From Scytalidium lignicola (lineage: Eukaryota > Ascomycota > Leotiomycetes), in the NCBI GenBank assembly GCA_002812745.2, contig NCSJ02000017.1:202938-266937 (forward strand): 64,000 nt of DNA. Direction: 5' to 3'. The notes under the pieces are model-generated. The model worked only from the letters and a program-made list of their open reading frames with translations. It made no database searches and was not told where the DNA came from. This document shows, one piece after another, positions 47,203 to 57,948 of the stretch. Position 1 is the stretch's first letter, and the number at the start of each line of letters is the position of its first letter. The position numbers were made by a program, and so were the translations under genes.

Positions 47203-47961
47203 ATGGCAGGAGATAAAAGAGACATTGCACAGGATCAAGACGACTGGAAGTTCAGAGCGCCTTATTGGATCCACACTGACAATGGCGATTTCACTGCTTT
47301 TCATGAAGCTAGTTGCCATTGCGGGAGAGTGAAGTATCAGCTGAAGAGGAAGGCACCATTGAACGCAAAGTACTGCCATTGCATCACTTGCCAGGTCACT
47401 CATGGTATGGGTCTTTATGTCTTAATTACCTCGTCTTATTTCTAGAGTTTGCGATAGCCTAAATAACCGGCACAGGAGCGCCATTTCAGTGGGCAGCTAT
47501 CTTCAACAAAGACGACATCAACTTCATCAACGGCTACCGCCATCTAACATGGTATAATAGCCAGGAGAAGAAAACAGGGAGGAAGCTGCCTTGTAAAGTT
47601 AGTTGCGAGTATTGTCATACTCCAATCATGGACGAAGGACGAAATATGATTCTGCTATTCCCGACCTTGATCAAGTTCAAGAGTGAGGAAGAGAAGAAGC
47701 TGTTTGTTCCAACGTTAGTATTCCACAACCGTGTCTGAAGCTTTAGTAGCACAATATACAAGACAAGATGATTAATCTGCGATGATGCTTAGGTGCCATA
47801 TGTTCTATGGACAGCGAGTGGTTGATATTCCTGATGGGAAGCCAAAGTGGACAGGAACTGATGGTCAGAGTGATCTGATTGAGGACAGTCCTCCAGAGAC
47901 AGTTAAGAAACGTAAGTTGGAGGTTGAGGAGCAGAAGCAAAAGGGTGACAGTAACTTATGA
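47203..47961 (+). CDS. GFA family zinc protein, copy 3 (long form)
   Basis: Exons 47203-47404, 47476-47713 and 47793-47961 give 202 aa. The core has CHCG (about residue 38), CHCITC (about residues 58-63) and CEYC, with FQWAAIFNKDDINF after the first intron; all are usual GFA zinc ligands. Compared with copies 1 and 2 it has a 30-residue acidic N-terminal extension and a charged C-terminal tail (KKRKLEVEEQKQK) that could act as a nuclear localisation signal. This longer subtype is common in filamentous fungi, and its reaction is unknown. Both introns have GT-AG ends and the frame closes exactly. Confidence 0.88.
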
Positions 47962-48529
47962 GAATTGTATTGGATATTGAGGGCACGGAGATTTGGGTTT
48001 ATTCACGGTATAACGAAAGGACGGAAACAAGAAATAACCTGCGTTGGACTTATCATTAAGCTCAATTCCTCACGTTTCTAATACAGTTCTTGAACGCCTG
48101 GATATCACCGGGATGGATACCATTATACAGTATGTGTCAGATGGAAGTGTAGGAATATTGCGATAGGTCGAGGTTACCATGAAGCCATAAATGTCGAGCG
48201 TACGAGCAACCAATTCAACCCCCTTTATATAATATAATCAACATAAATAAATAAATAAAAANTATCCTATGGTAGAAAAGTCAAGAAAGTCTAAGCTAAG
48301 GTAGAGTATTGCAATTTTTAAGTGGTGTCTCAAAATCAGGGGTAAAAAAAGGGGTTCCCGTCGCCAAGTCCACCGGACCGCCATCACCCAAGATATTTTT
48401 TACCCGAGGCGTTCATTTTCGCGTTCAGGGCACCTAAAATTATTTCGGCCGTCTCTCCCCCCCAAATTCCATTCCCGCAAGCCTCCTCACCTTCGGCCAT
48501 TTTCCTGGGGATAAAATAATCCAAACCAA
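47962..48529. other. Boundary region between accessory and core parts
   Basis: Includes (AAATAA)n-like sequence with an N at 48262, then the promoter of ERG2. From here base composition rises and genes are intact. Confidence 0.5.
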
Positions 48530-49315
48530 ATGGCTCCCCCAACAGGAAAATCATCTTCCTCAAAATGCAGCAGCTGCCGCACGACGCTGCTCGCGGGAAT
48601 ATTCGTCGTCCTGGCCATCCTCGTCAACGCGGTGTGGTACGTTGAGACCCACGCCGACGATTTCTACATCTTCACGCCGGAACAGCTGCATGACCTCTCG
48701 AAACGCGCAATTAGCGCGCATGGCAACGATACGAGGGGCGTGGTTAGCTACATCACCAGCGAGCTGAGCGAGAAGCTGCCTGGGGGGTATATCAATCTGG
48801 ACGAGGAGTGGATATTCAACAATGCCGGCGGTGCGATGGGGGCGATGTACATTATCCATGCTAGTATTACTGAGTATTTGATTATCTTTGGTGAGTCTTT
48901 TCTCTTTTCTGCCCCCTTTTTACTTGGATAATTGAACTTCGGAACTGATTGTGTTTTTTCTTTCTTTCTTTTTCTAGGCTCAGCAATTGGCACCGAAGGT
49001 CACACTGGCCGACACACAGCCGATGACTACTTCCACATCCTCCAGGGCGAACAATTGGCATATACCCCAGGGAGCTACGAACCGGAGGTGTATCCTCAAG
49101 GCTCAGTTCATCACCTCAAGCGTGGCACGGTGAAACAGTATAAGATGGATAAGAGCTGTTTTGCTCTGGAATACGCTCGTGGTTGGATTCCACCCATGCT
49201 TGGGTTCGGGTATGCCGATACCTTGACCAGCACGTTGGATTTCCCAACGCTATGGAGGACCACATGGGTTACTGGAAGAGAGATGGTTTTAAATTTGCTG
49301 AGGGGGAAGGTGTAA
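48530..49315 (+). CDS. ERG2: C-8 sterol isomerase (ERG2/sigma-1 receptor family)
   Basis: Exons 48530-48890 and 48978-49315 encode 232 aa. One N-terminal membrane anchor (TLLAGIFVVLAILVNAVWYV) is followed by the family cupin-like domain: [77 protein letters not shown], and the C-terminal amphipathic membrane-facing region WIPPMLGFGYADTLTSTLDF. The conserved acidic pair (Asp in the HTADDYF region and Glu in GTEGH) is present. The enzyme moves the double bond from C-8 to C-7 in ergosterol synthesis in the ER and is the target of morpholine fungicides. Length and intron position are normal for Pezizomycotina. Confidence 0.94.
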
Positions 49316-49673
49316 ATGTAAAATGGGCATCGGAAAGCGAGATGGGGAATGAATGGGATTTAGGGAGATGAAGGAGCTAGGTAATATTATGTATCTGGAA
49401 CGGGTCGTGGCAAGGTCGGGTAAAAGGTGTATGATATGTGCAGCGCAGCGCAGCGAGCTCTAGACTTAATTATATTGTATGATTTAGACATTTCAGAGCA
49501 TGTAACATAATACAACGTCGATACTAGCTATCGAATGTCACATCAGCATTTTATCGGGCCAGACATAACCATAGTACATTAGTTCTTTCCATCCCTCATC
49601 CATTTCCGACACCTTAACGCACAAACTCCAGACACATTAAAAAAAACAGCAAAACCTTTCTAATTAGAATCTA
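49316..49673. other. Convergent 3' region
   Basis: 360 bases between ERG2 and the next minus-strand gene; presumed 3' UTRs and nothing else seen. Confidence 0.5.
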
Positions 49674-50893
49674 TCACCGTCGCACGCTCCTAGCAACACC
49701 TGTGCCATCCAATTCAACAGGTATAACATGTTCGGTATACATTGGCACTGGGCTTCTAGGACTTCTGAGCTCATCAGCTCCCATCTCAGGAACACCAGCC
49801 CTTTGTTCCTTCCACTTCTTCTCACCCCTCGCAACATCTTGTGTGCCGGGAACTTCATAAGTGTCGACCTTTGGCCCTCGGAATTGCGATCTCGCGCCCT
49901 TGGCTTCATTGACATCAAACTCGTAAGGATGGATTTGGTCTCCCCCGACGGGACCGTTTGGTGGTGGGGCGTCTGCGCCAATGTTATCATTCCCGGCAGA
50001 AAGGAGCTCAATTGCGTCTTTGTTCTGCTTTGATCGTTTACGCAAGAAGAAAAAAATGGAGGCACCGAGTGCAATGAGGAGGACGGGCCCAACTGCAATG
50101 CCGACTATCGCGCCTGCGGCGAGAGTCACACCTGATTTCTGAGACTTGTTAGAAGTGGAGGTGTGGCTAGCTGATGTTGATGTTGGGATAGTTGTTGGAG
50201 TTCTATCTGGCAAGGCACTTGTAAATGTGCTGGCGAATATGCTGGTCAGGGTTGTAGTCTGTTCATCAGCGGTGATGATGACAGTGTAAGAATCCGTGAT
50301 GACTGTTGATAACGCAGTATTCACTGATGGAGGAGGTGTGTACCTGTGGGCAGTCGTTGTAGGGAAAGTTGTTACGATGGAAGCTGTGTTGGCCTTTGCA
50401 CCTCGTGGACAGGTAGCGGTGTCGTGCTCAATCCCCGAGACAGTGCCGCATTCATAAGAAGAGCCGGATGAGGAGTCACATTGAAGAACCCAGATCCAAG
50501 TTGTTTCATATCCTTATTATAAATCTATGAGTATGCTTCTCTCGGAAAACATATCTGAATATCCAACCAAGAGGAAATATAACCCTCACCTGTAACGCAT
50601 ATATCTGCTAAGCAAGCAGGATCATCCCACGTCCGATCGGTACAAGTACCGCGATACAGATCATTGGTCGGAGAAAATAAACAGAGACCGTTTGGTTGAC
50701 AAATATCGCCTTCGCTTGGCACACAACACGAGGACTGCTTCCCTTCGTCACTAATACACGGCTCCCAGACATAATCTGTAGGTATTGATCCGTCCGGAAA
50801 ATAGCACTGTCTGAAAGCGAATGTGGGCTCGAATTGAGATAAGAACGGAAGAATTGCTATAAAAGAGCGAAGTGTTGGGCGCAAAAAGGACAT
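49674..50893 (-). CDS. Single-pass mucin-like membrane protein (Mid2/WSC-sensor-like layout)
   Basis: Exons 50893-50590 and 50512-49674 encode 380 aa. A signal peptide (LRSFIAILPFLSQFEPTFA) precedes a cysteine-rich ectodomain with paired cysteines (CYFPDGS, CCVPSEGDIC, CLFSP, CTDRTWDDPACLADIC). A Thr/Ser-rich stalk follows (about residues 170-230), then a glycine/alanine-rich membrane helix (LAAGAIVGIAVGPVLLIALGASIFFFL), a basic stop-transfer RKRSKQNK and a long acidic cytoplasmic tail. The layout resembles fungal cell-wall stress sensors, but I see no WSC domain signature, so the function is open. Fungal proteins of this design are common and mostly uncharacterised. Confidence 0.75.
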
Positions 50894-51700
50894 ATTGGAA
50901 AACTGGGGAAATGAATGTATAGCACGACAACTGAGTGTCGCCCACGAGAAAGAAGAACGCGCTGAGAAGGGAAATAAGCGCATCTTGCCTACCTTTATTC
51001 CTTTACCGCAGGGGAGAGGGGAGATTCTGGAGGTGAAGAAACTATTCACCACCTGCCGCCTTGTGGCTGATCCTGTAACGACGCCATGGCAAAGGGGTCT
51101 CTCAGCCCTGCGCTCAAAGAGGCAATTTGTCTCAGCCTCGCCTGACTCAATTCGTCGCCTGGCAGCATCCGAAGGATTGCATGTAAGGGGACAGGAGACG
51201 GCATCTCAACTATGGTTAAATTGTGCAAATGACGGAGGGAAGAATCCGAGCCGGTACAGCCAACCGAGAGCTGTTAGGCAGATTATATTCTTTTGAGCAG
51301 ATTAGAAAGGCACTTGGACGTTGTTGGCGACTGCCGGAAAAAAGATAATTGCAAGAAGATAAATGTGTAAAGGGGAATTTTATGCTTATTTCCTCCTAGG
51401 TCTGATGGTAGCTTGTCCTATCTGGGTTTGTTTGTTGAGTAGCTCCGGCTTTTCACAATGTGATACGGAACTCCATGCCGGCCGGTCGAGCTTGAATTCG
51501 AGTCGATTCGCCCAGGGCGCATCTTCTGCCTCGTGCCAAGTCCTCCATAGCACCGCCCCTAGGCTGGATTTTTATCCATTCTGCGAGGTACATGATTTCA
51601 GTGCCGAATCGCCCGTTCTGCCTCCACAGCTGCGATGGCGCTGGGGCTTGGCTCTTCTTGATAACCTTCTCAGTTTAGGCATACCCGTAACTCTCATACT
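50894..51700. other. Intergenic, no gene seen
   Basis: 800 bases between two minus-strand genes; holds the promoter of the mucin-like gene. Confidence 0.5.
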
Positions 51701-52857
51701 TTAATCAATCTCCATCTCATCTGCATACTTATACTCTTCAATCTCGCGCACCTCTTCCTTCCCCGGTGCAACCTGCTCCAAAGACTCCGTATTAGGTGTC
51801 CAATCCATATCATCAATCGGCTTTTCATTGACCTCCTGAATCACGCTCTCCAGCCTGCTCCGTGCTGCATGTAAGTCATCACCGCTGGTATCATCCCATT
51901 CCACTAGGGCAACAGAAAGTTGGTGGAACTTAGTCTGTCTCGTGACATCGGAGAACATGGACATCAGGCCCTGGGCATGAGAGAGCATACGTTTTAACTC
52001 GGTATTATCACAGAGATGGCGATGAACTGCGGAGTTGCGGATTTGAACAGCGTCTACGAGAGCTTTCTCGAGGCTGTAATTTGGAACAGAAACAAGTGCT
52101 CGTGATGGTAAAGGAGCAGTTGGAAGGACCCTCCTCCATGACGAGAGCTCTACTGCTTCACAGCATGTCCAGTTGTTTTCAATTAGAATATTTGGTATCC
52201 ATCGAGATGCAAAGTCCCAGCAACCTTCCTCGAGGATCCGTTGTATCATAGCCAGGATATAGTGTTGAACTTCGTAAGGAAGCCCTAGATCGGCCTTTTT
52301 GGCTGAAATTGGGTAGGAGTGAGATGCGGCAGACGGTTTATATGCAGTAGTATAATCCTGTTCGAACTAGACGTTAGTGATTGGGTCTTGAAAATATTAG
52401 CCAGGACTCTTTGCCATACCTTTCCACGGTTTCCACTCGGTGGTTCACGATTCCGATTCCGTGGAGCCCAACAACTAGCAGATAGCCCACTTCCTTCATT
52501 CGTGAACTTAACATAGTAAGGTCTAGTATCCAGAGTATACTCCTTAGCCACAGAGTCCGTAGGGATGCCCTCTTGTTGTCCAACAATATCCAGATCTTGG
52601 ATACTCTCCTGGTAGACAGTTTCCGGCGGCGCCGCAATCTGTATTGGCGTCGTTTGACCCCCTCCATTTATTTTATCTGGTCGAATTCCGTCTTTTGCAG
52701 TGTAGCATTTATAACAATTCGTTCGTGATCGGAAATTCAAAAAACTGCATGAGGAACAGGACCAATCTCCCGGCCGGCGAGAGAAGTCCACATCGTTTCT
52801 GTTGCTCGCAGCCCAGATACTGCTTCCTAGTCCATTCTGACCCATGACGAACTCCAA
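51701..52857 (-). CDS. RanBP2-type zinc-finger protein
   Basis: Exons 52857-52420 and 52357-51701 give 364 aa. Near residue 30 the sequence GDWSCSSCSFLNFRSRTNCYKC matches the RanBP2/NZF-type finger (W-x-C-x2-C...N-F-x-x-R...C-x2-C), which binds single-stranded RNA or ubiquitin in known cases. A second element, PGDW-like WAPRNRN, precedes a helical C-terminal half (LPYEVQHYILAMIQRILEEGCWDFASRWIPNIL) and an acidic tail ending EYKYADEMEID. The helical half is conserved in appearance but I cannot name its domain. Probably nuclear or cytosolic RNA-associated; this is inference from the finger type. Confidence 0.8.
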
Positions 52858-53413
52858 AGGAGCAATTTCAAGCTAAAAGGATAAAGGATTGCGGTCGGGC
52901 TATGATCAAGTGCTAGTAACTTCCGCGTGTGTCCAGTGTAACCATAACATCCAAGCATATATATATGACATCTGAAAAGTAAAGATGATGAAACGGTGTA
53001 AATTTATAGTATCAAATAAAACGATTTCTTGTACAGCCAGCAAGAGACAAAGGTTGATTGTTGGAGTTTACGCGCCAGCAATGAGGAGATTTGCGAGTCG
53101 TTGGGTATCAAGTCGAAACACGCGGCCCATACTCAGGACCGAGTTTCTTTCATCGATTTGGGCGAAGCAGAACCTGAGACCCTCTGTAATTCCCATCCAT
53201 TGCTCGAACTAAACAGACCTAGTCGATAAAAATTCAGAGACTTGTCGAATTTGTAGGAAAGCAGTTGCTTCGATTGACCTCCCAAACCCCGCGAACACCA
53301 TAGGCAGTTCTAGGTCACCGTATAATTTCGCCGTCCTCCGACAGAGCTGCGATGAGCTTCAGAACTGTTGCGGTTCTTCTTCCGATTTCATGGTGAAAAC
53401 ATTTCATGTTATA
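52858..53413. other. Shared divergent promoter region
   Basis: Between the RanBP2-finger gene (-) and the lipoate ligase gene (+). No gene or clear motif seen. Confidence 0.5.
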
Positions 53414-54665
53414 ATGGCTCCCTCCAGAGGACTCAAGTCCCTTCTAGGGCAAAGAATCCCTACTCTATATCGCCCCCAGCGCACATACTCTAGCTTCACA
53501 CACGCAGCAACCAATCCCGACGCCAAAACCCAAATCTACATATCCCGCTCCCTCGATCCCTACATCAACCTCTCAATCGAACACTACCTCCTCCAAAAGA
53601 CGCCCGCAGATTCAACAGTGCTCTTCCTCTACAAAAATAAGCCATGCGTAGTCATTGGCCGGAACCAAAATCCTTGGGTTGAAGTCAACCTTCCACTCTT
53701 ACGAGCGAGCAAGCGGACAGCTGGAGCTGGAATTGAGGCAGACCACGTTTCCCTGGTTAGACGACGATCGGGTGGAGGCACGGTATTCCACGATGAAGGA
53801 AATGTCAATTATAGCGTTATTGTTCCCACGGCGGTGTTCAATCGGGACAGACATGCGGAGATGGTTGTGCGGGCTCTGAAACGATTGGGGGTAGAGAGAG
53901 CCATGGTGAACGTGCGACATGATATCGTGCTTGCGCCGGAAAAGACAGAAGGTCCATCGCTGCCTCTGAAGGTATCAGGTTCGGCATATAAGCTCACAAG
54001 ACTGCGATCTATGCATCATGGAACATGTCTGCTTTCATCACCCAATATCGGTAGCATATCTCGATACCTCCGATCGCCAGCTAAACCGTTTATCAAGGGT
54101 CGAGGAGTGGACAGCGTGAGCTCGCCAATTTCCAATACCAATGTCTCCGTCGACGATTTCCAACAGACTGTGGTGGAGGAATTCCAGGATCTCTATCATA
54201 ATGCTGAGGAGCCGATCACGGTCGGTGAAAGAGAGGCTGAGGTACCGGAGAAGATAGCAAAAGGTCTGCGGGAATTGAGGTCGCTGGAGTGGATATATTT
54301 GCAAACACCGCAATTTGCCTTCTCAACCGGCGAAACTGAGGATGATCCAAGAGAGCGACCTCCGTTGCCGGATACGCTCCCTCATGATGTCAGTTAAGAT
54401 CCTTTTCCCATTCCGCCTTATATGCGATCTGACTAACGTGTTTCAATAGTTTCACTGCAACTTCACTGCACGGTATGGTAAGATAACAGAAATTGATCTC
54501 AAATACGGCGATCAGTCCGAGCAACCTTTTGCTTCGGCGTTGCTGGACAGGAAGCTGCATGAAACGGATTGGGATGCGGTTCGACAGAGCTGTGGTTCCT
54601 TGTCGACAGAGTCTAAGGCAGTTTCTTCATGGATGAATTCGCTCTTTGGAGTCCCGAGCCCATGA
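53414..54665 (+). CDS. AIM22: Lipoate-protein ligase / lipoyltransferase, mitochondrial
   Basis: Exons 53414-54388 and 54450-54665 encode 396 aa. An Arg/Ser-rich, acid-poor N-terminus (SRGLKSLLGQRIPTLYRPQRTYSS) is a likely mitochondrial presequence. The LplA fold is shown by NPWVEVN, the lipoate-binding RRRSGGGTVFHDEGNVNYS, the adenylate-binding region VSGSAYKLTRLRSMHHGTCLLSS, and the C-terminal domain CNFTARYGKITEIDLKYG. The enzyme attaches lipoate to E2 subunits of 2-oxoacid dehydrogenases and to the glycine-cleavage H protein. Length is close to yeast Aim22. An upstream in-frame ATG at 53390 would add eight residues; I chose 53414 because it starts the basic presequence. Confidence 0.92.
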
Positions 54666-55074
54666 GGATTATTGGCTCTCGATTGTCCATCAGAAGATCC
54701 CTTATCGGCTCAGAAAAGATACATCGTCGACGTTACAAGGTTACCTCGTCACAGTACGAAATTATACACTGAAGATGCAGGGTTGACGACATCTACAGCA
54801 TACAAATCCAATACCCGCGGTCAAGGCTCATAGAAGTCTATGATTTCTCCCATCTCAGCACAATCTCCCAAAATATGTACCATATTTCCCTCCAAACTCT
54901 TCAATCTTGTGTGTTGATTACCAGAACCCAGCAATGTCATAGAAGAGGTAGCACAGGAAGCAGGCAGGCAGGCAAGCTACATTCATAAAATCATACTAAT
55001 CATGAGAATCTATGTAAAATATACCAAAAAATGCCCCACCCCCCTTCTCAATTCCCCAAGTTCAATCTCAAAAT
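54666..55074. other. Convergent 3' region
   Basis: Between the lipoate ligase (+) and PhyH (-) genes. Presumed 3' UTRs. A short CAGGCAGG repeat near 54961 is the only pattern. Confidence 0.5.
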
Positions 55075-56577
55075 TCAATCATTGGTGTGCCGGAAGGAAA
55101 ATACATCATTAAGTTTCTGGAAGTCGCTATCGTCAGGAAGAAGATCCGCTCTGACCTCGACGGGCTGTCCGCCATGCTTCATGAAGAAGTTTCCTTGACT
55201 TAGGGGAAGTTTACAGCGCAAGGTGTGGTTTGGATACCATTGTGCCTAATTCGGAGGTTTCAGCGAGTTAGCTCTGTACTGTACACACATACATACAATA
55301 CAAACAGATCACGAAAAGGATATGGTATGAATGAAAATTCTGCGTGACAATTTGAAGAAGAAAAGTAAAGCAAATAAGGGAGGAAAAGAAAAGATAAAAA
55401 AAAAGCCCTACCTGATATCCCAACGCAAGCATAATCCTATACTCCTCACTCTCATTCGGCATCCCGGCATGCCACGTCCTCAAATCCCTCAGCATAACAT
55501 CCCCCTTCTCACAAACCGGCTGCACCGGCGGCCGCACCTTCCTCCTCTCCTCCACGACCTCCTCCCGCACATTGCAAATCGGCTCTCCAACCCTGAGCCT
55601 CGCATTCGTCAGCGTATCCGTCTGCTTTGCAATGACCTGGTCGTGTCCGGAGGTGTGAGCGTGGGAGCCCAGCCAGAACTCGGTGGACCCTGTGGAAGGG
55701 TTGAAGGGACAGAGGGGGATGTTGGCGATTACGAAGAAGGGACATTGTGGGTGGTAGAAGACTATGTCTTTGTGGACGGGTTGGCGGAGGTTGGATGTTT
55801 TGGGGAGGGCATTGTTGCCGGTTAGGAAGTTCCAGATTGGGGTTGCGCCGAGGTAGCTGTTTCTCTGGGTTGTTAGCGGGGTGAAGATTGGGGTTAAGAT
55901 GTTTTGTAATGGCGGATTGAAGAGTTGGGGTGGATGAAATGGTGTTGGAATTGGAGGTTTGCAATGAGGATGAGAGAGATGGACTACGGGAGAGAAAAGA
56001 GGAAGAGTGTAGGGGAAGACGAACGTATTCATCAGCTGAATAACAAAGGGATTGAAGAAGATGTCATTGTAGAGGTATTTCTCATCCTTGAGCGGGGGCC
56101 CTTGGAGGATATTTGCTATAGCATTGACATGATGTTGTCAGCTAAGAATTGTTCTAAGTGAATAGTTAAAGCCTGCAAACAAGAGCAATTAAATCAATCA
56201 GAGCAAAAATAAAATTGAAAAAGATTGAAATTGGAAATTGAATTTCAGAGAAGATAGAAATAAAATAGAACTATGAGAGACAGAGAGAGAAGAAGCCTAC
56301 AGTTTACACCCTGATTAAAGGGCTTCGCATTATTCCTCACCAGCTCGTCCGCCTCGACGTTCATGTACGCACTGATGGCCTCGACATGCGCCACATCGAC
56401 CACGCCCTTGAGCACGACGAAGCCGTCCTGGTGCAGGGCCTCGAGAGCGGCCTGGACGTTTGCATTGTCGTACCTGGCAGCCGCGAGTTCCTCTGGGGTG
56501 GCATAGATCAGACGTGGTCCATCAGCAGCAGCATCACCGGCGGCAGTATCTGGGGATTCAAGTGCGATGGAACCCAT
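55075..56577 (-). CDS. Phytanoyl-CoA dioxygenase (PhyH) family protein
   Basis: Exons 56577-56301, 56115-56025, 55856-55412 and 55245-55075 give 327 aa. The sequence holds QDGFVVLKGVVD near the start, NQGVNSNILQGPPLKDEKYLYNDIFFNPF across intron 1, and YLGATPIWNFLTGNN. The iron ligands are HKDIVF (H-x-D) and the later WHAGMPN histidine, with YRIMLAL carrying the Arg expected to bind 2-oxoglutarate. It belongs to the Fe(II)/2-oxoglutarate oxygenases. Fungal members of this subtype often occur with secondary metabolism or nucleobase genes, and substrates are largely unknown. It is divergent from the NCS1 permease, with 1.37 kb between the starts. No targeting signal. Confidence 0.88.
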
Positions 56578-57948
56578 GGCGCGTTATCCGTATCTATTCT
56601 GCTGTGGTTGTGTGTGGCTGGGGAAAGGAAACCTCGGTTGGTTGGTTAGGCTTTAGAGGGGGAATTGATGACTCTTTCTAGAACAATGCAACAACCCATC
56701 AGAAAGGTTGGTATTTTGTTTTGTTTATCATCCCTAGCAGAGAAGAGGCTGAAAGAGATCGTGTACAATACAGTACCTTGTGCCTTATCCCAAACAGTCC
56801 ACGGCAGAGAATATCGGCCTGCAACCCCCCGATGAAGGGCGAGCACGAAGAAAAGATAGGCGCATGATAACTTACTTTTAGTGGATAGATAGATCGATAA
56901 GACAGAGGCCCAAATACCCAAATACCCAAATACCCAAGGGGCAAATGCAACGATGCAACCTGGGAACGGAAAAAAACACACTTGGATCGGAGGACCACGC
57001 TGGTTTAGGCAGTTGGACGCACGAAGAAGCGTCAACTGGTGGCGAACTCCGAGGGTCTCTCTGGGTTAATTACCCAAGCATTTGTCAAAGACTAACGTTA
57101 GTTTACACAGTAAAGCTGCGATGGAATTGATTTAACCAAGTACGTCTGGATGAGCATGAACTCGAGTTTCCTCATTGGTTGATTGTTTGTCTTTCTGTAT
57201 TCGAGGGAGAAGAAGCTAACGCGGGGAAGGAGGCACGAGAACATCTTTGTAGATACCCAGATCCACGTACCCTCGCTGCTTATCATGGGCCGGCCTGCAT
57301 AGAGAGATACGCACGATGCGGTAGATCGACTTTCTCAACGCCATGCGGCGAATACAACAACAACCACCCATTCGATAATTAACTTACAACCTTGAAGGGA
57401 AACCCTCCCTGCGCGTGCAGAAAACCCAAAGCGGAGAATGGAGGCTGTTATCGTTGGGCCTGCAAGGGCTTTAAGGCGGGCATGCTGGTCTCTCTCTCTC
57501 TGTCTCTTCATCCCAGCAAGGGCCGCGGCAGCTGCAGAGCAGATCAGAATGTGACCTTTTCGTGGGTGTGATCCAGTACATAATAGATAGGGCTATCCAT
57601 CTTCCATTTCTCTTTTCTCTTATTACTCTCCATCGGCCGTCGCAAAAGAGGATATATTTAGTGGCAGCACCCGGCCTGGAACAAATAACTACTCTTATTT
57701 GTACTGTACAGTACATACAGTTCCATCAGAAAGCTTAAGACCGACAAGCTCTGAACTAGACCTGCTCCTCTTTCTTCCCCGCGATAACGGCTATTCCCTC
57801 CTCCTTCCCGTCGCCACTCAAAATAAAACACTGGGGGAGCATAGTATTTCTTTCCGAAACTTCTCTAAAAATACTCAATTAGAGAAGAAGAAGAAAAAAC
57901 CGAGGGAAGAGAAGGAGAGAGAAGAAAGAAGAAGAAGAAAATTTCAAA
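56578..57948. promoter_or_regulatory. Shared bidirectional intergenic region PhyH / NCS1
   Basis: 1.37 kb between divergent starts. Contains three copies of CAAATACC (about 56911-56934), a perfect 16-bp palindrome TGTACTGTACAGTACA at 57700-57715, and a purine-rich AAGAAGAAG/GAGAGAAG leader just before the permease ATG, as in many fungal 5' UTRs. Promoter role is inferred from position. Confidence 0.55.

Noticed and set aside
1..48000. Starship giant transposon with a DUF3435 tyrosine-recombinase captain
   Set aside because: NLR cargo and accessory character are suggestive, but no captain gene or boundary repeat is visible in the window.
55331..55825. 164-codon plus-strand open frame antisense to the PhyH gene
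   Set aside because: Runs opposite well-supported exons and an intron and has no recognisable domain.
55509..56032. Read-through version of PhyH exons 2-3 as one exon
   Set aside because: The intervening residues are low-complexity Pro/His and absent from the family; a GT-AG intron at 56024-55857 restores the expected LMNTYLGATP join.
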